From Neopestalotiopsis rosae (lineage: Eukaryota > Ascomycota > Sordariomycetes > Amphisphaeriales > Sporocadaceae), in assembly GCA_023078685.1 (NCBI GenBank), contig JALGAS010000007.1:1426001-1490000 (forward strand): DNA of 64,000 nt, written 5' to 3'. This document shows positions 34,878 to 47,154 of this stretch, piece by piece; the stretch's first letter is position 1; every line of letters starts with the position of its first letter. The notes below the pieces were generated by a model. It made no database searches. It was not told the origin of the DNA and saw only the letters and a list, made by a program, of their open reading frames with translations. The position numbers and the translations under genes were made by a program.

Positions 34878-37800
34878 AAAAAGAACACGACTTTTTTTTT
34901 TTTTTTAATATCTCACACCTCAATCTCTCTCAATCTCTCACTCTCAAAAGCAACGACCTTACTCATCACGCACACCACTCTGTTTATATCATCATTTACC
35001 GCTCTTCATTTCATTTCTGTTTCACGGTCATTTTTATACCCCTCATCACGATCAGCGTATCTTTTTCTTCGCTTCTCCTTTGTTGGAGGAACTTGGGTTC
35101 ACAGGTTGGAGGCTAAAAAAATAATGACTCGGGATACCACATGACAGCAACGCGGGGCGTTTGTGTTCTTTCCAACACACTTTTTCATCTGGGTCCTTGG
35201 ATTTTTCCTGTTGGCATTTTCATTTCCTTGTTTTTTTGATGTTTTTGTTTTCATCTCTGATTGATTCCCCCAACTGCTTCATGTTGTCGTTTTTCTCCTT
35301 GTTGACGTCTCTTGTATCAATATTCATTCTCACGAATGGTTCTGAGCTTGGAGTTTTGTTTTTTCTTGGACGATACCTCATATTCTTTTGTTCGGACGCA
35401 CAAGGGAGAAAAATGACATGAAGCAGCAACAGCGTTTTTGGATATTACTTTTTTTATTATTTCCTATTTCATGACAACAGGCGGCGACTCTCCGGCAGAG
35501 TTCGAGAGTCAAGGATACCCAGCTAGATTGCAAACATCACGGAAAATATTTGGGGCTTTTTTATCACCTTTTCATGTACTATTACCCTTCTAGACTTTCG
35601 TTCATAGCATAATTACTCCCCTGTTCGCTCACAACGAACAGACGAGGACTGCAAGCCCTACAGAAACTTTGTCACCGAATTGCAAGAAGTGATTGGCATA
35701 TGCACCTCGCAAGATGAACAGTGTAATTTGTAGAGGTTCATGTCAGTGCGGTATGTTCCGAATTGTTGGAGAAACAGACAAGACAGTTGCGATGGCTCCA
35801 TCTTGATGGATACTGTATGGAGAGCAAGAGTCGAGAGCCGCTTCCTTGAGAATAACTGCACTGTATCCACCTAGCCGATGAGGGAAAAAAAAACATCATC
35901 GGGGAAAGAAAAATCTCCACCTACGGAGAAAAAGAGATGTTGTTGACTTGACACAGACCATGTGTGCATCTGCAAAAACAACAAACCAAACAACAACAAA
36001 AATCCACTCTTGCCTGCCGTGAAAGAAGCACGATCCCGCCTGCGATCATACATACTGTGCAGTGTGCAGCGTGTACACACACACACAAAACTCCACAAAA
36101 CTCAAAATCCTTTGAAAAATGCCAAGGAGCCTCAATGGATCCGAGTATGCCGCAAAAATCTTGATTTCTGTGTGCTTTGTGTCTGGTGTTGTTCTGTTTT
36201 GTTTACTTTGGTTTGTTTTGAGGCATATCTTGGATGAGTGAAAGTAGAAGGACCCATTTCTAACTGAACACTAGTGTACCTCATAGAACATGTCACATGC
36301 ATGTGAAAAAAAAGACACCAAGCAAAAATTCCCCAACGGTGTAGTACCACTAACTGTGTAAGTGAAAAAGCCATGGCCGGGAAGGAATCCCCAACTAAGC
36401 ATGGGTTCATGTTGAAAAAGAGAGTGAGAACACCACACACATGCAACTGTGGATATGCTTTTTGCTGCAATGCAAGACCACGATCCTAAAAAAACCCATG
36501 GAAATGGAGAAATGCGTTTCCTGGCTATCCACTTTCACACACCGTGTTCACAAAAACCAACGAAAAAGTTGAGAGCTAGGGAAGAAAAGACCTACCTAAC
36601 CCATCCTTCGTGCACACCGCGTTGCATGAAACCTAGCGCCCTCGCAAGCAAGCAGGAGTGAGTGAGCAAGCCAGCAGCAGCAGCCACCGGAGCCACAGGA
36701 AGGACACCTTGTCGACACAGTGTCCCTTAGTTGCGGTGAGTGCGGGTAGAAACAGAGAGGAAGAGTGAGAGTGTGAAAGAGAGAGATACAAGAGACAAGA
36801 GACGAGACGAGAGATGTGCGCGCCAATGAGGATCCCCCTTTCCTGTGGTTTTCTTATCCTGGGATTTTAATGATGAGCGGCGGTCCGTCCGGAGGGTGAG
36901 AAAAGGGAGAGAAGAGAAGAAAAGTCTTCTATCGCTCGTAAGCCCTGTCAACTCATCCCGTCTATCTTTAGAGAGAAGAGAGAGACCGACCAAAGAGAAA
37001 AAAAACCATTCCAATTAAGGACCTCGCTGGCCTTTGGTTGCGCTACAACACCCCTGTAAACTGTTTAGACCCGATCCACTATCCCCGTGCCATCCTGGCT
37101 AGCCGGGGCTTACCGGATCCAGTGACTCACAGGCTGCGACAAAGCAGTTGGCAAAGGACCTCTCAGTGATTGAGAGACGGTCAAGAGAATTTTTCCTTCT
37201 CTTGTTTGTCCCAGCATCGATCAAGGATGACATTGACCAAGTCGAATCCCAGAAACTGGATCTCGTCAAGGTTCCACGAACTCATGCAACTTTATTTGCT
37301 TAAGCGACATGCCTCCCTTGCTGCTTAACCGCCGCGCGGCTTTCGGGAATGCCGTATTGTAACGGTCGCTTCCCAGGCCCTTGGAAAGACGAGGAGGCTC
37401 TACTCCGTAAATATGCGACTCTGTGGTAAACTTCCCTGTGTCTTCAGCATATACAACCGCTTCAGAATGATTGGCGAATGGCAAATCATCTGGCGGTGTC
37501 CAAGGATGAGGCAGGCAAAAAGAAAGAAGATGGTATACATGGTCCGGGACCTATCCGGCAGCACATGGCAATGAGAATAAGCACAGTCCGTTGGATCTCC
37601 AATCACAGTGTATATTGGTAGAGACCATCTTGAACTCAACTTTGTTGGGCCGACGATCCTGCTCGCTTGCACGGTTCGAGCGCCGAAACACAGCGTCTCG
37701 ATCGGCGGGTATGTGACGACGCAACATGAATCCTCGCTCTCCCACTATGGCCTCTGGATGGATCCTGTGAGCTGATCTGCAAGACCCTCAAATCGATGAG

Positions 37801-37906
37801 ACCTAATGCTCAATAAACTCCTGCTTGAAGGAGCCTTTTGGTATCCCTACTCGCTGTATACAGTAGTGGAACGTGTCCTCGTCTCGTCATCATGTGATCG
37901 GCGGCC
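34878..37906. other. 3-kb intergenic stretch with a doubtful small gene
   Basis: The first ~600 bp look like a long T-rich 3' flank of the BTB gene. 36720-37010 is purine-rich on the plus strand. On the minus strand, 37266-37745 has two coding-like pieces (one ending YNTAFPKAARRLSSKGGMS) that do not join in a single clean splice; I treat it as a possible decayed gene. Nothing else is supportable. Confidence 0.4.
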
Positions 37907-39736
37907 TTACACTCCCGTACCGGGGAAGGCACCGTTCTTGCTGAGAACCACAATGCCACGCTCGTGGGAGATATATCCTTTCATAAGATTCTGTCATGAC
38001 ACACGGTTAGCCACCGATTTTCATCACATTGGTCCCCAATACTGTTCACTGAGTAGGAACTTATCTGCAGCAGCGACCTCTCCACACCGAACCCAACAGC
38101 GTGAAGAGAAAACAAAGGCTCATGACCGTTTCGTAACTCCAGTGGCAAGTAACGAGAGTAACATACCTTGTAAATCATGTTTGCCAGTAGACACTCAACT
38201 TCATCCGTGTCAATCGGTCGTCCTCCACTGAGCTTTATGGCCGCGGCAAACTCTGCAACTGGCACTCGAGTTCGACGCACGGGAGGCTGTCCATCTTTGG
38301 GCTCTTCAAATCCGCCGGCAATAAAGACTTTTCGAAGAAGATTGCGGAGTGCAATATCACGACCGCGCTCAAGCGTCAAGTAGATTCGTCGTTTTATGAA
38401 CTCATCTTCGCCATCAGTGAGTGCTTGGTCAAAGGCCTGCAAATTGCCCTTTTTGATGGCAACACCCAAATTGAGGAATAAGTTCTGTAGTCGCGGGAAG
38501 TTTTGGAGGAGTTTGGCACTCGGTAATGTGTGGTTGGTAAGGAGATGGCATGGGATGAGGTAGGTCAAGATTAACCTGGCGAAAGTTAGCACCCGTGACG
38601 TGAGAGATTTTGTAGGTTGCAAATGGTGATACGCACTCCAGGTTTCGGGTCGCATCTTTGTGGCACATCTCCCAAGCCTGAGTCAAGTGTTGCTCTGCCT
38701 GTGCAAATGTTAGCCACCAGAAGGTCAACGACGGGACATGATACACAATCCACCATACATCAACATAGCTCTCTTCGAGAAACGCAAGAACACCTTCATA
38801 ATACTTGAATGTGACTTGTTGTGATTTGGGGAAGCTGTCCAGCTCGGGCATATCTCCGCGCCCGGCTGACAGTGATCTCAAGACGTGTTTCGATAGAGAT
38901 GCCGAGTTGAGTCTGAAATATGTCTTAAAGAGAAGGTTTATAGCATAATATATGCCCCATTTTCGGGATTCAGCTAGAGGTGCTCTGGTGCACAGAATGG
39001 ATCAGTATCAGAAAGGCTTCCCCCGTGGTGGGCATGCATGGAATACTGACCTGTCACTTAGACAAGTATTGAATATGCGGTTCAACTGCCGAGCGCAGTC
39101 TTCCAGTGATTTATGCTTCTCGGTCTCGGGATCAAAGTCATCTTGAAAGTTGGTGAGTGCATCATCGCTGGCGTCATTGGTCGCCCGTTCCGCATCTGCC
39201 CGAATTGCGTACAGTCTCATGTACTTGCCAGCCACGTACAGACATGGAATGGTCCAATTCTCAAAGTCGTAGTTGGTATACCCCCGAATGATCTGGGATG
39301 TGAGATCTTTCCAAGATTCGTACACCTTTGTCCAAGTTGACTATTTGTGGTTGACTTGTCAGTTTATGACGAGCGTAGCCTTTGACTCATCTATACAACG
39401 GCCTTTCCATGGTGAGCTAGGAACAGGGCAGCATACCTTTGCACCATCACGTCGACGACCCTCTACCGCCAATATCTCACCAATTGCCTTCCAATAAGCC
39501 AGGTAGACCTCTTGCCAACCCTGAGCCTCCTCACGTGACATACGAAGTTGTGCTGACTTGTCCTGGACAAAGAGAAATCGAAGATCATCCTTGATGGCCT
39601 GGGCATTTCGGCCACTTTCCCAAATCGCCAGCAGTCTTTCTGGAGACGTGGTCAGGTCGGGCGTGAGTGTGCTGGCTAGGTCATTGCCGCGCTCGTTGGC
39701 ATAGGCCTTCCGGAAGTCCTTGATGAGGGCGTCCAT
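37907..39736 (-). CDS. csn12: Csn12-like PCI domain protein (PCID2/Thp1 family)
   Basis: Five exons (39736..39437, 39340..39051, 38984..38637, 38575..38167, 37990..37907) encode 476 aa. The protein starts [17 protein letters not shown] and is helical throughout. The C-terminal PCI/winged-helix region carries [32 protein letters not shown] and [14 protein letters not shown], and ends [17 protein letters not shown] then GAFPGTGV. This is the signature of the Csn12/PCID2 family, found with the COP9 signalosome, Thp3 or TREX-2-type mRNA processing and export complexes. Each junction restores a family block; the third uses donor GTGCGT, chosen because only it keeps frame into LILTYLIP. It is divergent from the eL20 gene, sharing a ~680-bp upstream region. 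Confidence 0.92.
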
Positions 39737-40415
39737 CGTTGACGCCAACTTGGCACAAAGGCAGGCAGGTAGCTAGCTATTTTCAGATATTTCTGCCTGC
39801 TGCCTGATGCAAACGTTTTGTTTTTGTGTGATGATGGCGACCTGTAAATTTATCAGACTATTGTACATGGAAATTTGTTGTTGTTCTTGATTGGGAATTG
39901 CAACACTCACTCACCAGGCTGCACATGCCATCAATGGAACTCCGAGATACGTACAATGGGCTGCTACTTCCTGGTGAGCATTGGCTGTTTGACCCAGACC
40001 ACATGTGCAGGCCCGTTGTTGATTGGCCAGAAGGTCCACATGCGGCAGCCAGACGGGAGCGTTGGATTCCTCTGGGCAAAGTCCCCACTTATATTCTGAT
40101 CTCGATTGGATCTCAGCCACACCGTCCCCAGATTAGCAGCGGCCAGGCGCCAGCTCAGCCACAGCCACATTTTTGCGCCCTCTCGAGCCCTGAAAATTGA
40201 GAGCGGCGGGAGACACACGGACCATCTCGAACCCGACCCGCCCACCACAGGAAATTTTGAATTCTTTGTGTGGACTTTGGTTGAAATTCGCAACACCATC
40301 ACCTCATCCCGAAAAGTTCGACCGGCATACTAACCGAGACCACACAACAGGCAAAGTAGGTTCTTCTTCTGCCCCAAACGTTCGTTGGGACCTGTACTGA
40401 CAATCACAAAAAAAG
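39737..40415. promoter_or_regulatory. Shared divergent upstream region of csn12 and rpl20
   Basis: The start codons of the two genes face away from each other across 679 bp, so both promoters and leaders must lie here. No coding frame is supportable. I cannot point to a specific factor-binding site with confidence. Confidence 0.5.
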
Positions 40416-41475
40416 ATGGGTAAGCAGTTATTTTCTTTTCTGGATTTGGGGCATCTTGAATTGCTGGCGGAGGAGGAGGAGCAACAACTGCGACTGCGGA
40501 TCTATCACTATCGAAACGAAGACGACCACGAGAACGAAAATTTCCAGCAACGGCGACAGGCAAACTCTACATGCTGCCAGGCTCTCGAATGCGACAGCAA
40601 TTGGCAAAGTCGAGCTTGCTCGGTGTGCAGACCCAAGGAGATGATCAGTCTCGGGTTCGCTCTTTGAGCAGAACGTGTTCAACCACTTGCCAACTTGGCA
40701 TTCGCAAATGGGCCTGGTTGTTGAGCTTTGCTCATCGAACGCCTTGGACTGAGTTGCGGGATCGGCCATCAAAAACTGCGAGAACATCCGCCGCGCAGCA
40801 TTGTTTTGATCTTCTTCGCCAGCATCGAGGGGTCGTACGCAAGAATTCGAGGGAGGTAGAACTTGGATTGCTAACCCGGCTGTCTTTTCGCAGGTCGTCT
40901 TCAAGAGTACCAGGTCATTGGGCGCCTCCTCCCCAACGAGGCCAACCCCGCCCCGAAGCTCTACCGCATGCGTATCTTCGCTCCCAACGACGTTGTCGCC
41001 AAGTCCCGCTTCTGGTACTTCCTGGCCAAGCTCAAGAAGGTCAAGAAGGCCAACGGCGAGATCGTCTCGCTCAACAAGATCCACGAGAAGCACCCCCTGA
41101 AGGTCAAGAACTTCGGTGTCTGGATCCGATACGACTCGCGATCCGGTACTCACAACATGTACAAGGAGTACCGTGAGCTGTCGAGAGCCGCCGCTGTCGA
41201 CTCTCTGTACCAGGACATGGCTGCCCGCCACCGTGCCCGCTTCGGCTCCATCCACGTATGACTATTTTACTCCACGAGATTTGGAAGGCCACACGAAACT
41301 AACTCGCATATTTTAGATCCTCCGCGTCGTTGAGCTCGAGAAGACTGAGGACATCAAGCGCCCCTACATCAAGCAACTCGTCTCCAAGAACCTGACCTTC
41401 CCTCTGCCCCACCGTGTCCCCAAGATCAGCAACAAGAAGGTCTTCAGCGCCACCCGCCCCTCGACTTTCGCATAA
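40416..41475 (+). CDS. rpl20: 60S ribosomal protein eL20 (L18ae)
   Basis: Three exons (40416..40419, 40894..41255, 41317..41475) encode 174 aa, the standard length. Exon 1 is only ATGG, interrupted after four coding bases by a 474-nt intron, the longest in the window; a long first intron directly after the start is common in fungal ribosomal protein genes. The protein reads [14 protein letters not shown], then [40 protein letters not shown], and ends [15 protein letters not shown], matching eL20 along its length. It is a structural protein of the large subunit. The coding exons are strongly codon-biased toward C-ending codons, as expected for very high expression. There is no serious alternative identity. 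Confidence 0.97.
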
Positions 41476-41997
41476 ATGGGTGCTCGTATTGTGCGTGCGT
41501 TGTAGAGAAAGGGATAAAAACGATCTGGGAAATGAAATGCAGGTGGTCTAGGTCCTCTGCTGGTGTTCTAAAGGTTCATGCGGAATTGCGGAATTGTCTT
41601 TGCGCTAGCATAAGCTCTCGGTAGAAAGAGCTGAAACCATCTATCAATACGGTTCATGACAAAGCATCACATTCGTCTCTATATGACTGAAGTAATGGGC
41701 CCGACGTGAAAGTATCTGTAAAATGGTCTGTCCGTCCATGTCCCACCCAGGTTAGGTATGTGAAATGTGTGACCATATGGCTGCAATTCAATTTTGGTGA
41801 TACAAGATGAAGTGACATCATCACCGGTCTCAAGCGAGTCACATTAGGCATTGTAAATTTTGGTAGTCCTCATCATTGGAGTGGAATATGAGTTCCATTA
41901 AATCCCAAAGCAACTCCCGCTAATCTCAAGAGTTCATCTATCTTAAATCTACATTCCAGGCACATGTCTAATGCCCACTGCCCACAGAACCGGCTAA
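41476..41997. other. Convergent intergenic region
   Basis: It lies between the 3' ends of the eL20 gene and the C6 transcription factor gene. It contains the presumed terminators and 3' untranslated regions. I see no coding frame or repeat. Confidence 0.5.
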
Positions 41998-44379
41998 TCA
42001 GAGCCCACCCTCACTCGACCCCGTCCTCGACCCGGCATCCGCATTGGTATCGTCAATGAAATCATTCCAGACGTCCCAATTCAGCGGATCAACCGTGTTC
42101 CCCTGGGGCGAGTTGCCCATGGGCATATCGAAATTGATACCCTCGGGCCACCCGGTCAATCTCTCGGTGAAGAAGGGAAGGGGCTCCGTGGATGGGATCT
42201 CCAGGTTGGGCAGTCCATCGGGGCCGACTGGTGCTGCCGCCGCCGTCTGCGCCGCGGGAGCAGCATAGCTCGTGTCTATATTCATGCCATCGACACCGGA
42301 CCCAATGGTCATGCTGCCGGCCGTAGTTTGCGGCAGCGCTTGTTGTCCTGATATTTGTGACGTGGCGAGAGACATGGTGACGTTATTGGCAACGGGCAAG
42401 CCCACTCCATCACTGGCCATGTACTCGAGCCTCTGGAACGCTTCCACCTGGTCCTTTTCATCCTGCCGCTCCGCAGCCGCGCGCGCGCTCTTGGCCTTCT
42501 TGTAGAGCTTACGTATGGGTCTCCAGAGCGCACCCCTCTTGCTGTCGGCCACCACCAGCGCCCACTTTGGGTACACGATCTGCACAATCTTCCAGGCGCG
42601 CTCGACCAGCGGTCCTCTCGTCTGGGCGCAGAGCTCGGCCAGTGCCACGGCCAGCGGGTGCCACTGGACGTAGGTGGCGCCCCACCACTTGAATCGTAGG
42701 CCTTCTTTCGAGGCATTGTGCTTGTGCTCGTGAAGCTCCATGACGCTGACGGCCGTCTGCAGGATGGCCTCTCGACTGACTTTGGGCCAGCGCGGGGCGG
42801 GGGTGGCTGAGTTTGTGCGCGTGTGTAGAGGGTATTGCATCATGAGCCACAACTTGAGGTTGATCATACGTACTAGACCCGCGGCTAGTTTGGACTGAAA
42901 GTGGTTCGGATCATGGTTCGTGATGAACCTCTGCTCCAAGGCCTGAGCTTTGGCGATGATCTCGTCTTCGCTCTGATTTCGTGTCGGGGAAGTGACTCGA
43001 GTCTGCGCATGCCCAACCCAGAGGAAGATAGTCGATGATTGTGCTGTGCAGAGAGAAAAGGTTATGTCAGTTGGTCCTTGACGCTCTGGCGGAGCGACAA
43101 TGGTGTCAGGTCCAAAATCTTCGTCGTTGATGTTCAGCGGCAGATGGGTACTGTAACTATCCGGGTCTATCATGGCTTCTGTGCCTCTGTCCTCGGAAGC
43201 CCGTATGTCGAGCACCACAACTTGCCACCATAACCGCCTGCGTAACTCGGCTTCAAAAAAGGTGTGATGCGAGCCGTCGCCGTCTTGAATTAGGTTGTAT
43301 GCTTGTGCTAGACGCAAGAGCATGGCGGTCAGCACCCACGAGGCGCGGCTCTCATTGTGTACTCGCAAGCAAGCAATGTATAGCAATAGCGATTGCAGAC
43401 ATTCCAGCTCATTGTTACTCAGATAGTCTGCGGCAGCCAGTGCCCGCTCAACCTCAATCTGATAGTGTTTAAATAGCGAGAGCTGCTCTTGGCCAAAATG
43501 TGCCATGCATTCGTCGGCGCTCATGCTGGTAATAGCGGAGAAATATATAGAAAACAAGAGTGCCTCTTGTCCCGGTGAGAGTTTCGACGTTCCCCTTGCC
43601 ACCATTTTCAAGATCGTTGGCCGATGCAGTATCTTCACAATGGGATCAACTCTGTCGAAAAACATGTCGAGCAAGTATTGTATTTGAAATGCTGGTGGAT
43701 GAAGGAGCGGTCCCGCAGAGTCTGGTGATGGGTAGCCAGCCAGCAAGCCTTGAGTCGCAAATGTCTGCCTTTTTGATGCCGCCACCGCCTCTGGACTGGC
43801 AAAGACGGATTCATCTTCTGTTTCTGAATCTGTGTCTTGTGCCAGTGCTTGCTTGAGACCCTCAACTTCGCCAACAAGGTTGGTCCAAAAATCGCCACTG
43901 ATGTACTGTGAAGGATGTATAGCTCCTTTGGCCTCTGGACTCTTCGCTGCCTGGGCCTCAGGAGCAACAGGCTTTGGTGCTGTGCTTGCCTCCGTGCTTG
44001 AAGCTTGTTGAGCTGGAGGCTTCTCATTTGCAACAACCTGGGCCTTCAATTCGGTCAGGACCTGGAGGTCGGACATGTCCATATCTCTGAGCGTCTCCAT
44101 GTTGACATTTCCCACAATGTTCTCAAGCCGGCTTATACGGTTGAGCAGCTCCGAGTTCTTTGTCTTGCGCGGGCGGTTCATGCGCTTGCGCTGCGGGAAG
44201 ACGCATTCCGACCCCGAGCGCACGCAGTGACAGCACGGAAAGACGCGGTCGCACTTGATTTTTCTGGACCGACATAGTGAGCACGAGAGCTTGTATGTCG
44301 CCTTGTGTCCCGAACCCGCCGTCCCGGGCGAATTCGAGTCGACCTTGGACTCTGGAGTGATATTGGCTATGGTATCCAT
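41998..44379 (-). CDS. Zn2Cys6 fungal transcription factor
   Basis: One long frame encodes 793 aa. The binuclear zinc cluster is near the N-terminus: Cys33, 36, 43, 49, 52 and 59 in the pattern C-x2-C-x6-C-x5-C-x2-C-x6-C, followed by a basic linker (RKRMNRPRKTKN) and a short coiled coil (LLNRISRLENIVG). The middle region carries the fungal-specific transcription factor domain, with YLLDMFFDRVDPIVKILHRP and later ELRRRLWWQVVVLDIRASED. The C-terminus is Pro/Asn-rich and could hold an activation region. It should bind CGG-containing sites as a dimer; no target can be inferred, and it does not sit in a metabolic cluster. I saw no intron that must be removed. It is transcribed away from the GNAT gene. 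Confidence 0.93.
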   Translation of the reverse strand: MDTIANITPESKVDSNSPGTAGSGHKATYKLSCSLCRSRKIKCDRVFPCCHCVRSGSECVFPQRKRMNRPRKTKNSELLNRISRLENIVGNVNMETLRDMDMSDLQVLTELKAQVVANEKPPAQQASSTEASTAPKPVAPEAQAAKSPEAKGAIHPSQYISGDFWTNLVGEVEGLKQALAQDTDSETEDESVFASPEAVAASKRQTFATQGLLAGYPSPDSAGPLLHPPAFQIQYLLDMFFDRVDPIVKILHRPTILKMVARGTSKLSPGQEALLFSIYFSAITSMSADECMAHFGQEQLSLFKHYQIEVERALAAADYLSNNELECLQSLLLYIACLRVHNESRASWVLTAMLLRLAQAYNLIQDGDGSHHTFFEAELRRRLWWQVVVLDIRASEDRGTEAMIDPDSYSTHLPLNINDEDFGPDTIVAPPERQGPTDITFSLCTAQSSTIFLWVGHAQTRVTSPTRNQSEDEIIAKAQALEQRFITNHDPNHFQSKLAAGLVRMINLKLWLMMQYPLHTRTNSATPAPRWPKVSREAILQTAVSVMELHEHKHNASKEGLRFKWWGATYVQWHPLAVALAELCAQTRGPLVERAWKIVQIVYPKWALVVADSKRGALWRPIRKLYKKAKSARAAAERQDEKDQVEAFQRLEYMASDGVGLPVANNVTMSLATSQISGQQALPQTTAGSMTIGSGVDGMNIDTSYAAPAAQTAAAAPVGPDGLPNLEIPSTEPLPFFTERLTGWPEGINFDMPMGNSPQGNTVDPLNWDVWNDFIDDTNADAGSRTGSSEGGL

Positions 44380-45588
44380 GACGGCGACAAGATTGATTGC
44401 CTAACCTAGGCCCTAAGGGGGGCGGGCCACCTTTGATGGTTTTCTCCAAGTTCAAAACAGATACGCGTTCAAGAGAACAAAATACTCCGCAGCCCGTTGA
44501 GACACCCCGGTATATAGCTCTCCGGGTTATATAATCATGAGCTGGGGCTGGCTGGGAGCACAAGTTTTCTAAGTATGGGGGTAAGCAGTCGTCGCTTGGC
44601 ACCCGCTTCGTTGTGCAGAATGATGACTCAATTGGATCGTGTTTCGCAGGTGTCCCGCAGCCACGAAGGAATGAGCGAGTGGTGAGTGGTGAAATGGTTG
44701 GTGAGTGGGGGTGCCAAAGGGGCCTGGCTGCTAGCATAGCAAGTGCTGACACACTAAAGAACACGGACATCCCCCGAGCCCGAGAACCCAGAGGAGACAA
44801 CAAAATTCTGTTTCATACCTAATGTAGGTACCCTTTGTCAGCATCTTAAAATTTTAGAGTACGTGTAAACTTTATAGTGGAATGGAATGAGATGAATGAA
44901 ATTGTTATATTTATTGCCTATAATTAACCACACGAACAAGCTGATAGAGAACAAGCCCCCGACTACAAAATTTCAAGCTTGATAACCTAAATGACGGCGG
45001 GATTGCGACAGGACAGCATCAAACTCTGATCGTTTCTACACTCGTATGCCTCAATTTTGAGACTCGTGTCCCCACTCAAACAACAAGAGAAGTGGAACCT
45101 CGTCATGAATATAGGTAAACACCAGCTTCACAAACATTGCAATACCCTCTGTTCTACCACTACAGGGATCGCGGTCTGCTATAATACACATGCAAAGTAC
45201 TGTGTTTTTGAGTGCCCGTTTTGATGTCATTGAATTACATACTTATGTGAACAAGAGTACGTATCTGCTCATCTTATATTTGTGTGTATTTTGCTTGTGT
45301 TTGTTGGTGTATATTGTAATACGCGGTATTCGAGTCACTGTTATAAGGTATAGATGCTGCCATGACCGGCGGGCCCCGACGACGCTATCGCCTAGATATG
45401 AAATATTTTTAAGCCATAGAAAATGAGTCAGTCGGCGGCAGAGGTACCCGCATCTCAATCGTTTGCTGGCATCATACAAGAAAACGCAACACGACAATCT
45501 ACAAGTCGTGAGAGCTCACACAGCTCAACCACCTCCTTAATCATCAACTCCAATCTCAAGCTTCCCTTAGCACGCAAAAGCCCAAATC
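44380..45588. promoter_or_regulatory. Divergent promoter region, C6 factor and GNAT genes
   Basis: TATA-like elements lie at 44511-44517 and 44528-44534, about 130-155 bp upstream of the C6 factor start. The half nearer the acetyltransferase is AT-rich. An out-of-frame ATG frame at 45423-45611 overlaps the acetyltransferase start and would be an upstream ORF if the transcript starts early enough. No other gene is visible. Confidence 0.4.
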
Positions 45589-46275
45589 ATGTCTTCCGAG
45601 ACTCCAGCTAGCGTGCAAGTGCGCACCACCTTACCAATCCGCCCACTGCCACCAAACTCGGAACGGGCCGCCATTGTGACTGCGCGCTTGACAATCCGCC
45701 CTTTTGTGCAGGATGATTTACATGGCTATCACGTCCTACGCACTCAGCCCGAGGTCATGGCATTTACCGCAGTTGGCCGCATCGATAAGGATCTCGCTGA
45801 AACTCAAAGCAAGCTGGACTTGTTCCTGGCCCCCAACGATGCCCACACATACAATTTCGCCATATGTCTAGCCGCTACGGGCGAGCTCATTGGAGTAGGA
45901 GGCGTTCACAAGATGAGCTTCGAGCTCGGTTGGCCCGAGGTTGGATACATGCTGAAGCGTGAGCATTGGGGCAAGGGTTACGCCACAGAGTTCTTGAGAG
46001 GCTTTGTGGACTCGTGGTGGAGACTGGAGAGGCAGGAAGCTGTCATCACTGTGGATGGCCACTCGGTCAAGGTGGGCAAAGAGCGAGACGGGCAGAGTTT
46101 GGCACCAGAATACCTTACTGCAATGGTTGAAGCCAACAATGATGCTAGTATTCGCATCATGGAGAAAACAGGGTTCCGCAAGTTCAAAACATGGACGGAG
46201 TCAGACAATCGAGCTGGTTTTGAAGGAAAAGATATCACATTAATCGGATTTTCTCTTCAAAAAGAACATCTATAA
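45589..46275 (+). CDS. GNAT-family N-acetyltransferase (RimJ/RimL type)
   Basis: A single exon encodes 228 aa. The core GNAT fold is visible: beta strand ARLTIRPFVQDDLHGYH, substrate region, FAICLAATGELIGVGGVHK, then the acetyl-CoA-binding motif in WPEVGYMLKREHWGKGYATE with the Q/R-x-x-G-x-G/A-like GKGYA, and the late motif ANNDASIRIMEKTGFRKF. The spacing fits the Acetyltransf_3 group related to RimJ/RimL, which acetylate protein N-termini or small amines; the substrate is not predictable. A segment after the CoA motif (VITVDGHSVKVGKERDG) looks like a lineage-specific loop inserted before the late beta strand. The start at 45589 has a good context (AATC before ATG). Confidence 0.9.
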   Translation: MSSETPASVQVRTTLPIRPLPPNSERAAIVTARLTIRPFVQDDLHGYHVLRTQPEVMAFTAVGRIDKDLAETQSKLDLFLAPNDAHTYNFAICLAATGELIGVGGVHKMSFELGWPEVGYMLKREHWGKGYATEFLRGFVDSWWRLERQEAVITVDGHSVKVGKERDGQSLAPEYLTAMVEANNDASIRIMEKTGFRKFKTWTESDNRAGFEGKDITLIGFSLQKEHL

Positions 46276-47154
46276 ATTAGATATACGTCCAGAAAATTGC
46301 CTCCAAGATATATATCTCCAAACTGCCTCGAAAGGCTCAGCCGGAGGAGTGCCATGGTAGGCGGTTGAGGTCTGGCAGCACTAAAAGTGCAATGTTGTCC
46401 CTTCAGGCGATCGATCAAGCCACGTCTTTTGGTCCCACGGCTTTCACGTCACAACTTCTATATACTGGAGATCGTGAAAATTCTGCAGTTTGACTCCAAG
46501 ATGCGCGAAAAGTGCATCCGAATTATGACGAGATTGGGACGGGAACGCTTGACACAGGTGATGGGCGATCGGTACCTTTTTTGAAAATGTTTTTTTTAGG
46601 CCGTAAAAGACCTTCGCAACTTGTGGTTCCTGGAGGATCAGACGGAGGGTAGGACAGAGGGTAGTTAGGTGACGAGAAGCTTTGATGTCGAAGGCATTCC
46701 CTCCCTATCGCCAAAACATGATCAACCACATTAAATCCTTGATCACGTCGAATACCTAGAGGATGCAAATGGTCCCGTTCCTCCCCAGATTGTCTCCTTC
46801 CAAATCTATATACAAAAAGGGTTGGTCTTCGAAGGCTTTCTGTGAAGTATTAGCCACTTAATAGACAAGCGAGACATTGTAAGTAGAATGTCATACGTTC
46901 ACGCGCGTTTTGTAAGCATCTTGAGTCTCATTCGGGGCGGGCGTATGCTCGGAATTAAAGGCGAGTATGTCCGGGGACGTGGTACACCTTTCAATTGCTT
47001 GAGTGTCATTGGTAGGCTCTCCTGTAACATGTCCGCCTCAGGCACTTCTCGAGAAGCGAGAGAACAGAGTAACCGAGCAGCGTAAATGGGGTGGCTCAAC
47101 CTATTATTCGTTGACACAGTAGAAGACTGGATTGATCTTGAGAGCGAAGTATAT
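46276..47154. other. Intergenic region, no supportable gene
   Basis: Short frames only. It leads into the duplicated and retrotransposon-derived segment beginning at about 47155. Confidence 0.5.

Noticed and set aside
44123..44803. 226-codon minus-strand frame overlapping the C6 factor start
   Set aside because: It lies in another frame over the zinc-cluster coding sequence and its promoter, with no domain; the zinc-cluster frame is certain.
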